Of a stretch of 64,000 nucleotides of DNA, positions 45,211 through 53,474 are shown one piece after another. The notes beneath the pieces were generated by a model. It saw only the letters and a list, made by a program, of their open reading frames with translations. It was not told the DNA's origin and did not search any database. The first letter of the stretch is position 1. Every line of letters starts with the position of its first letter. The position numbers and the translations under genes were made by a program. Origin of the DNA: Verrucomicrobiaceae bacterium (GTDB taxonomy: Bacteria; Verrucomicrobiota; Verrucomicrobiia; Verrucomicrobiales; Verrucomicrobiaceae); NCBI GenBank assembly GCA_027490195.1, contig JAIXYN010000077.1, positions 52,537 to 116,536 of the forward strand. Reading direction: 5' to 3'.

Positions 45211-46216
45211 CTCCCAGCCCTTCTGCGCCTCCAGCATCATTGGCACAGGCAGTTACATGCCTGAAAAAGTGCTGACCAACGACGATCTGTCCAAGATTGT
45301 CGAGACCTCAGACGAGTGGATCACCTCCCGCACCGGCATCAAGGAGCGCCGCATCGCTGCTGCAGATCAGGCCACCAGCGATCTCGCCACCGAAGCCGCA
45401 CGCCGTGCCATGGCCAGCGCCGGAGTGGCCCCCGAAGATATTCAGCTCATCATCGTGGCCACCGTCACTCCCGACATGTTCTTCCCATCCACTGCCTGCT
45501 TTGTGCAGAAGAAGATCGGGGCCATGAACGCCGTCTGCTTTGACATCTCGGCCGCCTGCTCCGGCTTTTTGTATGCCCTGCAGGTCGCACGTCATTTCAT
45601 CAACACCGGCAATCGCACCACCGCGCTTGTCATCGGTGCGGAAAAGCTCAGCAGCCTCATCAACTGGAAAGACCGCAATACCTGCGTGCTCTTTGGCGAT
45701 GGCGCAGGCGCTGTGGTCATTCGCCGGGCCGATGAATCCGATACCGACGCCCCCGGGCGCGTTCTCTCCACGGTCATGGGGACAGACGGTACTCTCGCAG
45801 ACGTGCTCAAAGTCCCCGGCGGTGGCTCGGCCTGCCCGATCACCCCCGAAAACGTCGATTCTCATCCCAACACCATTCACATGGAGGGCCGCGAAACCTT
45901 CAAGCATGCCGTCACCCGCATGCTCGAAGCCTCCCAGCAGGCGCTGGAGATCGCCGGATTGACCACAGCGGATGTCTCCCTCGTCATTCCTCATCAGGCC
46001 AATGCGCGCATCATCAGCGCCATCGCCGAACGCCTGAACCTGCCGCTCGAACGCGTGTTCATGAATCTGGACAAATACGGCAACACCAGCGCCGCCACCA
46101 TCCCCGTCGCCCTCGACGAAGCCAACAAGGCCGGCCGCCTCCAAAAGGGCGATGTCGTCCTCCTCGTCGCCTTCGGCGGCGGCTTCACCTGGGCCAGTTC
46201 CGTAGTGCGGTGGTAA
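45197..46216 (+). CDS. fabH: Beta-ketoacyl-ACP synthase III
   Basis: 339 residues. Condenses acetyl-CoA with malonyl-ACP to start fatty acid synthesis. The catalytic triad is Cys121 in DISAACSGFLYAL, His in SLVIPHQANARII and Asn in NLDKYGNTSAATIP; TSDEWITSRTGIKERR is the N-terminal signature. The start overlaps plsX. The TAA stop codon runs into the first bases of the inverted-repeat element at 46215. Confidence 0.97.
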   Translation: MPAPSSQPFCASSIIGTGSYMPEKVLTNDDLSKIVETSDEWITSRTGIKERRIAAADQATSDLATEAARRAMASAGVAPEDIQLIIVATVTPDMFFPSTACFVQKKIGAMNAVCFDISAACSGFLYALQVARHFINTGNRTTALVIGAEKLSSLINWKDRNTCVLFGDGAGAVVIRRADESDTDAPGRVLSTVMGTDGTLADVLKVPGGGSACPITPENVDSHPNTIHMEGRETFKHAVTRMLEASQQALEIAGLTTADVSLVIPHQANARIISAIAERLNLPLERVFMNLDKYGNTSAATIPVALDEANKAGRLQKGDVVLLVAFGGGFTWASSVVRW

Positions 46217-46422
46217 AGTACTCGCGAGCTTTAGCTCGCTCTGGAAAAGCCTCCAAACAACCCAACCCAAGGCAAGCCGAGGCGCTCCATGCATTTCGCC
46301 CCTTCAAGAACACCGCACACGCAAGGTGGGGTCGACTACGGCGCTCGGAGGTTTAAAACTTTTAGCTAGCCCTGAGTGGACTGGGCGCTTCCCAGAAGTG
46401 AGCTAAAGCTCACGACTACTTT
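46215..46422. repeat. 208-bp element with 26-bp terminal inverted repeats
   Basis: Left end AAAGTACTCGCGAGCTTTAG (to 46240) and the inverted right end (46397-46422) agree at 23 of 26 positions. Each TIR itself contains a palindrome, GAGCTTTAGCTC or its complement. No coding content. The left end coincides with the fabH stop codon. Fits a MITE-like or intergenic palindromic element between fabH and proB; nothing else is seen in that gap. Confidence 0.78.
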
Positions 46423-46478
46423 CACTTTCCAGTCCACGGCACCCCGCCATATTCGCCGCCCCTCGTTCCCCCTGACTC

Positions 46479-47255
46479 ATGGCCCCCAAGCGCATCGTTC
46501 TCAAATTCGGCTCCGGCATTCTCACGCGAAAAGACGCGCCTGAACCCGATCCCGTGCAACTGCGCAAACTCGTTGAGGCCGTCGCTCTTCTAAAGCGTGC
46601 AGGTCATTCCGTCGTCGTCGTCAGCAGCGGTGCCGTCGCCTCCGGCCTGAAGCCGCTTGATTTCAAACAGCGCCCCTCAGACGTGACCACCCTGCAGGCG
46701 CTCGCCGCCGTGGGGCAGACCCACCTCATGCACTCCTATGAAACGCTGCTGCGTGATCACGGTCTGCACGTCGCCCAGTTGCTCGTCACGCATGAAGACT
46801 TTGAAAACGCGGATCGTTCGCCGCGCGTCAAAGCCGTGCTGGATCGTCTCATGGAGTTCTCCCAGGTCGTGCCGGTCATCAATGAAAACGACTCCGTCGC
46901 TATCGAAGAACTGCGTTACGGCGACAACGACAAGCTCTCCTCCCGCGTCGCGCGCTTTTGGGGTGCCGATGTGCTCATCCTGCTGACCAGCGCTCCCGGA
47001 CTTCTGCGCGACACCAAGAAACCCGAAGACGGCCCGATCCCCGTCGTCGATAACGTCGATGACGTGATCCACCACGCCGAGGAGGAAAAATCCGCGCTCG
47101 GCACGGGTGGCATGATTTCCAAACTGCGCGCCGTGCAGGACGCGGTGCACGGCGGCGTCGAGTGCATCATCGCCTCCGGTCGTCATGCCGAACAGATTCC
47201 AGGCCTGATCGAAGGCCTCGGTATTTGTACGCGCTTCCCGGCCTCACGTTCGTAA
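46479..47255 (+). CDS. proB: Glutamate 5-kinase (without PUA domain)
   Basis: 258 residues. Amino acid kinase fold: RIVLKFGSGILTRKD, VVVVSSGAVASGL, VPVINENDSVAIEELRYGDN (substrate binding) and LGTGGMISKLRAVQDAVHGG. It phosphorylates glutamate in proline synthesis. E. coli ProB has a C-terminal PUA domain of about 100 residues that is absent here, as in several other phyla. No proA is visible; purU follows after 12 bases. Confidence 0.93.
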   Translation: MAPKRIVLKFGSGILTRKDAPEPDPVQLRKLVEAVALLKRAGHSVVVVSSGAVASGLKPLDFKQRPSDVTTLQALAAVGQTHLMHSYETLLRDHGLHVAQLLVTHEDFENADRSPRVKAVLDRLMEFSQVVPVINENDSVAIEELRYGDNDKLSSRVARFWGADVLILLTSAPGLLRDTKKPEDGPIPVVDNVDDVIHHAEEEKSALGTGGMISKLRAVQDAVHGGVECIIASGRHAEQIPGLIEGLGICTRFPASRS

Positions 47256-47267
47256 TCCTGACTCACC

Positions 47268-48128
47268 ATGGCCTCTGCTGACATCGCAACACTCCTCATC
47301 CACTGCCCGGACCGCCCCGGGCTCGTGCACGATGTGACCGGTTTCATTTTCTCCCATCAGGGGAACATCATTGATCTGCAGCAGCACATCGACCCCGAGC
47401 AGAACGCCTTCTTCATGCGCCTGGAGTGGAGCCTGGAGAACTTCACGCTCGACAAAGAAGAGATCGAATCACGCCTGCAGCCCTTGGCTCGCCGTCATGA
47501 AATGCAGATGCGCCTGAGCTTTGCCAGCCAGCGCAAACGCATCGCCCTCTTTGTCACCAAGGAGAACCACTGCCTCTACGATCTCCTCGCCCGCCACGAA
47601 TCCGGCGACCTGCCCGTGGACATCCCGCTCATCGTCGCCAATCACGAGACCCTCCGGCCCGCGGCAGAGCGCTTCGGCATTCCGTTCCATCACTTTCCGA
47701 TCACCAAGGAAAACAAGCTCGCACAGGAGGCCGCGCAGATCGAATTGCTGCGCCAGAACCGCATCGACACCGTCGTGCTGGCTCGCTACATGCAGATCAT
47801 CAGTCCGGCGATGATCGCGGAATTTCCGCATCGCATCCTGAACATTCATCACAGCTTTCTGCCCGCCTTCGTCGGCGCAAAGCCCTACCATCAGGCCTTC
47901 CAGCGCGGCGTGAAGATCATCGGCGCCACCAGCCACTACGTCACCGCAGACCTCGACGAAGGGCCGATCATCCATCAGGACGTCATGCGCGTCAGCCATG
48001 AAGACAGCGTCCAAGACCTCGTTCGCCTGGGTCGCGATCTGGAAAAAACCGTCCTCGCCAAAGCCCTCTGGTGGCACTCACGTGACCGCGTGCTGGTCGT
48101 CAAAAACAAGACCGTGGTGTTTGATTGA
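47268..48128 (+). CDS. purU: Formyltetrahydrofolate deformylase
   Basis: 286 residues: an N-terminal ACT domain (about 6-85, LLIHCPDRPGLVHDVTGFIF) and a formyltransferase-fold hydrolase domain (about 90-286). RILNIHHSFLPAFVGAKPYH carries the catalytic Asn and His, and VTADLDEGPIIHQDV the Asp. It releases formate from 10-formyl-THF and balances the C1 pool. The PurN domain at 28328 uses the same cofactor and fold. Confidence 0.95.
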   Translation: MASADIATLLIHCPDRPGLVHDVTGFIFSHQGNIIDLQQHIDPEQNAFFMRLEWSLENFTLDKEEIESRLQPLARRHEMQMRLSFASQRKRIALFVTKENHCLYDLLARHESGDLPVDIPLIVANHETLRPAAERFGIPFHHFPITKENKLAQEAAQIELLRQNRIDTVVLARYMQIISPAMIAEFPHRILNIHHSFLPAFVGAKPYHQAFQRGVKIIGATSHYVTADLDEGPIIHQDVMRVSHEDSVQDLVRLGRDLEKTVLAKALWWHSRDRVLVVKNKTVVFD

Positions 48129-48159
48129 GGCTGGCGGGCAGCAACACTGCTATGCACGA

Positions 48160-48298
48160 ATGGCACTCAGTTAAGGCGAGGTGTCGTTCGCTTAAGATGC
48201 CTCTGGTCCTGCACTTACGCGAACGCGACAGCCTCTTGGAACCGGAATGCAGCGGGTCGATCAAAACTGGCGAAGCATGTCCTCAATCAAGTGCCATT
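48160..48298. repeat. 139-bp inverted-repeat element (AATGGCAC family, copy 1)
   Basis: Bounded by AATGGCAC at 48160 and GTGCCATT ending 48298. The right end reads TCAATCAAGTGCCATTC as in the two larger copies, but the interior differs and has its own hairpin (GTCGTTCGC...GCGAACGCGAC). It starts 32 bases after the purU stop and is separated from copy 2 by only 13 bases. Confidence 0.75.
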
Positions 48299-48311
48299 CT
48301 TGCCAGGCATC

Positions 48312-48562
48312 AATGGCACTTAAAGAAGAGGCAGTTTCGAAACTTCGCAGCCATTCTGTCTCAGTCTTCTTGAGCCCTGAAGGGGCTGCGGATTCAGCCC
48401 AGGGCAAGCGAGCCTCAGCGAGCGCCGCCCTGGGTTTCCGGCAATAAGATCGGGAAGCAAACCCAGCGCCCTCGTAACACACCAAGCTCACCAGCAGCGT
48501 CTGCATGGACCTCCGCCGCGTACCCGTTGCTCCCTGATGTCCTCCCTCAATCAAGTGCCATT
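48312..48562. repeat. 251-bp inverted-repeat element (AATGGCAC family, copy 2)
   Basis: TIRs AATGGCACTT/AAGTGCCATT, with similarity extending a few bases outward (GCAT). The interior contains GAGCCCTGAAGGGGCTGCGG and a strong hairpin around CCCAGGGCAAGCGAGCCTCA...CGCCGCCCTGGG. Almost identical along its length to copy 3 (49408-49657). No protein-like frame. The stretch from here to 48623 shows no gene. Confidence 0.85.
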
Positions 48563-48623
48563 CATGACAAGCATCTTTTTTAACAGCTACTTCGGCATCA
48601 ATTGTTTGGCGCGTGGATTCATT

Positions 48624-49334
48624 TCACTTCCGCTTTTTGAGCAACAACCACAGGAGGCCCAGAGTCGCCACGAGCAGCGCGACCACCGATAGCCATGGCG
48701 TTGATGATGCCGGCTCATTCCTAGGTAATGTTGAATGGCCCGCTAGAGTTGATGTCGCTTTAGCAGTAGGGGAAGGGTGATTGGCGGTGCTTGAACTCAA
48801 GCCGTTAGCAGTGTTTGGCGTTTGCACCTGCTGGGCAGCCATCTTCGCAATGAGTTGATTCTCAACAAAAGGCTCGCCATCGGGGTTATAAAGTTTGCCA
48901 TCGCGGATGATTGTCTCCGAGATTATTCCCTTATTGGTCGTTACTACAATCTTATCGGGTGGGTCGAGCCGAATGTTTTCCCGCCTTCTTTTATGATTGA
49001 TCCATTTACTGCCAATTTCTATTTCAGCCGTCAATTTGCCAACTGGATCGAATTGCAACAAACTACCAAAGAATTCGTTGTAATAAACGATGGCCAAGAG
49101 TCCACGTCTATTTTGCCCCCATGAGGACAGGCTGCACCAGTCATATGGTTTCATTCCATGAATTAATTCAACCTGCCTGCTCCAGATTGTCCTGACCCCC
49201 TGCTCATTTCGCAATTGCAGGTTGTAGATCGTCGCGGTAGTCGTTTCCTGTTCAGCGAATGCCAATTCGTCGGCCATGATTTGCGATATGGTTAAAGCAA
49301 CAATCGTTGTTAATAGCCCCAAATGTTTGCTCAT
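48624..49334 (-). CDS. Uncharacterised exported protein with C-terminal membrane anchor
   Basis: 236 residues. N-terminal signal peptide (HLGLLTTIVALTISQIMA), an extracytoplasmic domain, then a Ser/Thr/Pro-rich linker (about 170-205) leading to WLSVVALLVATLGLLWLLL and a KKRK tail. This Pro-linker, helix and basic-end plan resembles C-terminal sorting/anchoring signals, though no LPXTG or PEP motif is present. The DNA is visibly AT-richer than neighbours and the gene is bracketed by near-identical elements (48312-48562 and 49408-49657), which suggests acquisition. Confidence 0.6.
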   Translation of the reverse strand: MSKHLGLLTTIVALTISQIMADELAFAEQETTTATIYNLQLRNEQGVRTIWSRQVELIHGMKPYDWCSLSSWGQNRRGLLAIVYYNEFFGSLLQFDPVGKLTAEIEIGSKWINHKRRRENIRLDPPDKIVVTTNKGIISETIIRDGKLYNPDGEPFVENQLIAKMAAQQVQTPNTANGLSSSTANHPSPTAKATSTLAGHSTLPRNEPASSTPWLSVVALLVATLGLLWLLLKKRK

Positions 49335-49407
49335 GGTTATTCGTATTTGATAGTTGCCGGAATAGTTTCAGTTGTCCCTTTAGTGGCAAAATAAGTTACC
49401 AAGCATG

Positions 49408-49657
49408 AATGGCACCTAAATAAGAGGCAGTTTCGAACCTTTGCAGCCATTCTGTCTCAGTCTTCTTGAGCCCTGAAGGGGCTGCGGATTCAGCCCAGGG
49501 CAAGCGAGCCTCAGCGAGCGCCGCCCTGGGTTTCCGGCAACAAGATCGGGAAGCAAACCCAGCGCCCTCGTAACACATCAAGCTCACTAGCAGCGCCAGC
49601 ATGGACCTCCGCCGCGTAACGTTGCTCCTTTAAGCCCTCCCTTAATCAAGTGCCATT
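49408..49657. repeat. 250-bp inverted-repeat element (AATGGCAC family, copy 3)
   Basis: Direct repeat of copy 2 at roughly 90 percent identity by eye, with the same AATGGCAC/GTGCCATT ends and the same internal CCCAGGGC...GCCCTGGG hairpin. It lies just upstream of the start of the 236-residue exported protein gene. Confidence 0.85.
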
Positions 49658-50050
49658 CATGCCGGGCATTATTTAGAAACCTAAAGTACAAACATCTCAT
49701 TTTCAATACCATGACGTCCCGTTTCCTTGGATGGTTCAGGCGCGGTTTTTGGAAAAAAAGCCAGGCATTAGGTGCTCACAAAAGGCAGTCAGGTAATAGC
49801 AGAATTCAAACCGCTGATGGGACGCTGACAGGAATGCTCGTGCGGAAGAATTGAAAATGAGGAAGGCGGGAATACAGCAACCGGATGGAATGGCATCCTC
49901 CCCAATTCCGCGTGATCATGCGCCTGATGGGGCGGCGTGGGTGTCTCGGTTTTGACTCGAGTATCCCAAGACGCTGCTGCGTGATTCGGGTGCCCCAGAC
50001 CCTTGAAAATGCACGCCACCCCTCAACTGAGTACCATGCCTGCAACGCAC
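49658..50050. other. No gene recognised
   Basis: Between copy 3 of the AATGGCAC element and the GH75-like gene. Frames of about 75-90 codons occur on both strands near 49800-50150 but have no motif. The stretch around 49880-50030 (GTGATCATGCGCCTGATGGG, CGAGTATCCCAAGACGCTGC) looks like an old fragment of unknown origin. Confidence 0.45.
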
Positions 50051-51685
50051 TTACTTCTTATTCGCTTTCGCCTTTGTCCCGCTCGACTTGGCAGGCGCAG
50101 CTTTCGCGTCACCTGACTTCGTCGCTGCCGGAGCTGGTTCAATGGGCGTCAGAATGATCGGGGCCGTGGCAGGGCCGGGCAGGGGAGGTGTCGTGGCAGA
50201 GGGCACTCCCGGAGGGGTTGGCATCGTTCCTGGTGTGCCTGGCGTGACAGGGGCATCGGTCGGTGGCGGCGTGACAGGTGGCGGCTCCGGTTTCTTGAAC
50301 GGATCTTCCCACACATGCAGCGCATAACCGGCGCCCACGCCGCCCACTTCTCCCAGCAAGGCCTGGCATTTTTCCTGCCATTTAGCGAGATCGGGCGCGC
50401 TGCGCACTTTCTCGGCGGTGCCCGGAAAAATGAGGTAGGTCACCTTGAGATCGCTCTCGGGCCGGATGTAGGGCGTGGCCTTGGGATTGAGGGTCTTGGC
50501 CATGAGCAGCGAAGCTTCCCCCATTTTGAAGCTGGGGCCGTAGTCGCCGCAAATGGCGGGATAGATCTTTCCTTCGTGAATGACGGCCGCGTAGTCGCCG
50601 ATCTGCGGCGTGAACTTGTTCTGATCCGCATAGCCACGGAACAGCAGCGACAGGACGATGAAGGGGTCCTTGTCCGCAATCAGACTGCTGCGCACCTTGA
50701 AGTCGGAGACCTCAAGCTTGAGCTGGTCGATCATCACCTTGAGGTCCCGATTGCGCGCTGAACTCAGACCCTTCCTTGAAAATTCATCCTGCGCTTTTTG
50801 CAGGCGCTCTTCCCATTTGGCGAGGAGCGGGTTCGGCGTCTTCGTGGTCTTCGCCCACGCATAGCTGGTGAAGGGCTGGTAGTAGTCGGAAAGGTAGATG
50901 TACTCCTCCAGCGTCGGCATGCGGTCGCCATCCGAGCCGTCGGCCACGACATCCATCTCCGACTGCACGAGCAGCGCACGGCGTTGTGTGGTCGGATGCG
51001 TCAGTTCCAGGATGGTCTCGGTGTCGTAGAAGTTGTGACGGTCGAGAATTTTACTCAGGCGCGTGAGGTCGTTCTGCACGCGGTTGGTTTTGTTCTCGTA
51101 GAGCTTGTGATAGAAGCCGCTCACCTTCGCCGCAGGCAGCATGACCTCGAGTCCGGGCAGGATGCTAGGCAGGTTTTTGTTAATGCGGGAGAGTTCGTCC
51201 AGCGTCTGGTTTGCCTTCGGCACGCGGATGCTGAGCTGGAACTCCGCCTTGTAGGCTTCAGGATCAAGCCGTTCCAAGCTGGCAAAACCACCCTGTTCGG
51301 TGATCAGGTTTGTTTTAACCGTGATGCCGTTGAAAAGCGTGGCCACGTCGATGTCTTTGCGCGGGACGTACTTGTCTGGCAGCGGCGGCTGGACTTCGCG
51401 TATGACTTCCTTCGTCACTTCTTTGACGACGGGAACTTCTTTGATCACATCCCGCATCACGTCGCGCGTGATGATGCGCTCCTTCGTACTACGCGCCGAG
51501 GCAACGATGTCCTGGATGCCCTTTTTAATCTTGCCGGCAAAGGGGGTGAATGGCAGCACCAGTGCGATGAGCAGGGTGAGCAGAAACAGCAGGCGGATGA
51601 GCGAGCTAAAACAGCCGCGCTTCTGGCGCTCAGGTCCTGGGAAAGGTGGGGAGTCCGTGGCGGGCATGGGAGATTCCGGAGACAT
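50051..51685 (-). CDS. Membrane-anchored GH75 (chitosanase)-like protein
   Basis: 544 residues. A transmembrane anchor (about 27-48, LIRLLFLLTLLIALVLPF) is followed by a charged region with V-K-E-V repeats (about 70-95). The domain at about 105-445 contains SEMDVVADGSDGDR and YYQPFTSYAW and ends with GDYAAVIHEGKIYPAICGDY and KMGEASLLMAKTLN. The Asp-rich and GEAS blocks match the active-site region of family 75 glycoside hydrolases. The C-terminal 100 residues are Pro/Ala/Thr-rich with a Lys-rich end. It may act on a chitosan- or peptidoglycan-like polymer; the enzymatic call is inference. Confidence 0.6.
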   Translation of the reverse strand: MSPESPMPATDSPPFPGPERQKRGCFSSLIRLLFLLTLLIALVLPFTPFAGKIKKGIQDIVASARSTKERIITRDVMRDVIKEVPVVKEVTKEVIREVQPPLPDKYVPRKDIDVATLFNGITVKTNLITEQGGFASLERLDPEAYKAEFQLSIRVPKANQTLDELSRINKNLPSILPGLEVMLPAAKVSGFYHKLYENKTNRVQNDLTRLSKILDRHNFYDTETILELTHPTTQRRALLVQSEMDVVADGSDGDRMPTLEEYIYLSDYYQPFTSYAWAKTTKTPNPLLAKWEERLQKAQDEFSRKGLSSARNRDLKVMIDQLKLEVSDFKVRSSLIADKDPFIVLSLLFRGYADQNKFTPQIGDYAAVIHEGKIYPAICGDYGPSFKMGEASLLMAKTLNPKATPYIRPESDLKVTYLIFPGTAEKVRSAPDLAKWQEKCQALLGEVGGVGAGYALHVWEDPFKKPEPPPVTPPPTDAPVTPGTPGTMPTPPGVPSATTPPLPGPATAPIILTPIEPAPAATKSGDAKAAPAKSSGTKAKANKK

Positions 51686-51730
51686 AAGCGTGCAGAAATT
51701 TAATCTCGTTTCAGCGCCATGGCCAGCGCA

Positions 51731-52408
51731 TCATCCTTCTTCGAGGCGCCCTTCTTTGAGAAGCAGGCGGCGGTCACCGCGCTTGGCCAGGGTTTGATCA
51801 TGTGTGACGACCACGAGCGTTTTTTTGGCCTCATCGACCACCTGCATCAGCATGTCGATGACACCGCTGCCTGTGCTCGCGTCGAGGTTACCAGTGGGTT
51901 CGTCGGCGTAGATGATGCCGGGGTTGTTGATCAGCGCGCGGGCGATGGCCACACGCTGCTGCTCACCGCCGGAGAGCTCGGTGGGCAGGTGCTGGAGGCG
52001 TGCGCTGAGGCCCACCTTGTCCAGCAGTTCACGCGCACGAGCCTCGCCTTTTTTGCCGCCGATCATCGCCGGCAGCATCACATTTTCCAATGCCGTGAGC
52101 TCCGGCAGCAGGAAGTAATGCTGGAAAACAAAACCCATGACCTCATTGCGCGTTCGGGCGCGCTCCACCGCCGCCGCCTGATACAGCGAGCGGCCATGCA
52201 CCAGCACATCGCCCGAAGTGGGCTGCTCCAGCCCGCCGAGGACGTAGAGCAAGGTGGTTTTGCCTGCGCCGGACTGGCCGCAGAGGAACACCTTTTCACC
52301 GGCGGCGACTTCGACATTCACGCCGCGCAGCACAGGCAGATCATGCCCCGCAAGGTGGTAAGTACGGTGCACATCGTGTGCGGCGAGTGGGGCTGCTTCC
52401 TGGCTCAT
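51731..52408 (-). CDS. ABC transporter ATP-binding protein, LolD/MacB-type
   Basis: 225 residues from the ATG at 52408; an upstream ATG at 52450 is less likely. Walker A LCGQSGAGKTTLLYVLGGLE, Q-loop VFQHYFLLPELTALENVMLP, signature LSGGEQQRVAIARALINNP, Walker B IIYADEPTGNLD and the switch His in VVVTHDQ. This sequence type energises lipoprotein release (LolCDE) or MacB-like export. No permease gene is visible in the window. It is the last gene of a gtrA-trmL-lolD run on the minus strand. Confidence 0.88.
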   Translation of the reverse strand: MSQEAAPLAAHDVHRTYHLAGHDLPVLRGVNVEVAAGEKVFLCGQSGAGKTTLLYVLGGLEQPTSGDVLVHGRSLYQAAAVERARTRNEVMGFVFQHYFLLPELTALENVMLPAMIGGKKGEARARELLDKVGLSARLQHLPTELSGGEQQRVAIARALINNPGIIYADEPTGNLDASTGSGVIDMLMQVVDEAKKTLVVVTHDQTLAKRGDRRLLLKEGRLEEG

Positions 52409-52446
52409 GTGGATTGGGGTGTACGCTCCGCAGATGCCACGCGGCG

Positions 52447-52908
52447 TCAAGACATGTTGCCCGCCTGTGTGCGTTGTCTGAGCGTCTCATACATCACGAT
52501 GCCCGCCGCCGTGGCCAAATTCAGGCTTCGCGTGCCCTGCATCGGGATGCGCAGGCAGTGCTCAGGCTTGATCACCGAGGCAGGGATGCCACGGGTTTCC
52601 GGGCCGAAAACGAGGAAAATCTCTGCCGCTGTGAGGTCTGCCTCCCAGTAGGTGTGCTCGCCCTGACATTCGATGAACCAGCACGCCGCCTCGGCTGGGA
52701 TCTCCGCCGCCAGTTCCTCCCAGCTCTCCCAGACTCGCACATCCACTTCCGCCCAGTAATCCAGACCAGCGCGCTTGAGCTGCTTGTCCTCCAGGCTGAA
52801 GCCGAGCGGCTTGATCAAATGCAGCCGCGCATTTGTGGCCAGGCACAGCCGCCCGATGGCACCCGTGTTGTGCGGAATCTCCGGCTGAAACAGGACGACA
52901 TTCAGCAT
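52447..52908 (-). CDS. trmL: tRNA (cytidine/uridine-34 2'-O)-methyltransferase TrmL
   Basis: 153 residues from the ATG at 52908, where the SPOUT domain begins (MLNVVLFQPEIPHNTGAIGR). The open frame extends far upstream but overlaps gtrA. Knot motifs are LVFGPETRGIPASVI and LRIPMQGTRSLNLATAAGIV. It 2'-O-methylates the wobble base of tRNA-Leu isoacceptors. It follows gtrA by five bases. Confidence 0.93.
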   Translation of the reverse strand: MLNVVLFQPEIPHNTGAIGRLCLATNARLHLIKPLGFSLEDKQLKRAGLDYWAEVDVRVWESWEELAAEIPAEAACWFIECQGEHTYWEADLTAAEIFLVFGPETRGIPASVIKPEHCLRIPMQGTRSLNLATAAGIVMYETLRQRTQAGNMS

Positions 52909-52913
52909 GCGCC

Positions 52914-53423
52914 TCAGCCTTTGAAAACAAACAGCTTCCGACAGATGAAATTCACCAAGGTGGATGAAACGATCAGCAGCAACTGCGCGCTGAGGGTGCT
53001 GATTCCGTACCACTTGATGAGATACGGCCCTGAAAGCAGGCCAATGGCAAAACCCACTGAGCTGACCACAGAGAAGTACACAAACTCCATCACACGGTGA
53101 TGCCGTCCAGGGGTAAATACCCACAGGGAATTGGTCACGTAGGCAAAGATGTTGCCAAAGAAAAAAGCGATGATGTTGTTATAAATGCTGTTCAGCGCAC
53201 GCACATCATCGGTCACGCCACTGCTGACAAGAGCTGGATACATGCCCCACCTGGACAGAGCATAAAAGATCGCCGTCGTGAGGGTCAGCGAGCCCACTCC
53301 GCAGATGCCATACTTGATGAACTGGATCAGCGGATGTGTGTCACGTGCGTTCAGTCGTGCAAGAATCGTACGCAAGTCGTTCTCACGAAAAAATAAAAGA
53401 GCCTCACCGATTTTTGACATCAT
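52914..53423 (-). CDS. GtrA-like membrane protein
   Basis: 169 residues with four transmembrane helices, starting after THPLIQFIKYGICGVGSLTL, and the NIFAYVTNSLWVF block typical of the GtrA family. GtrA proteins are thought to flip lipid-linked sugars or support cell-envelope glycosylation. The first 25 residues are soluble. Both in-frame ATGs (53423 and 53420) lie inside the loop of a terminator-like hairpin, so translation start and the upstream terminator overlap. A later non-ATG start is possible. Confidence 0.75.
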   Translation of the reverse strand: MMSKIGEALLFFRENDLRTILARLNARDTHPLIQFIKYGICGVGSLTLTTAIFYALSRWGMYPALVSSGVTDDVRALNSIYNNIIAFFFGNIFAYVTNSLWVFTPGRHHRVMEFVYFSVVSSVGFAIGLLSGPYLIKWYGISTLSAQLLLIVSSTLVNFICRKLFVFKG

Positions 53424-53436
53424 CGGGTGAGGCTCT
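53388..53436 (-). terminator. Terminator hairpin overlapping the gtrA start codon
   Basis: On the minus strand AGAGCCTCACCCGA pairs with TCGGTGAGGCTCT (one bulged C; 53398-53436) and a T-rich run continues to 53388, 39 bases after the stop of the glycine-zipper gene. The loop holds both candidate ATG codons of gtrA. It should terminate upstream transcription and, when read through, could mask the gtrA start. Confidence 0.75.
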
Positions 53437-53474
53437 CCGGGGATCGTTGCTCTGCAAGCAAAGATACGATGCGT

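Noticed and set aside
49885..50157. 90-codon frame before the GH75-like gene
   Set aside because: Overlaps the convergent gene's 3' end, has no start signal or motif, and equally long frames exist on the other strand.
52909..53124. 72-codon N-terminal extension of TrmL
   Set aside because: The extension overlaps gtrA, which has a good membrane-protein pattern, and TrmL homologues start at the MLNVVLFQP position.
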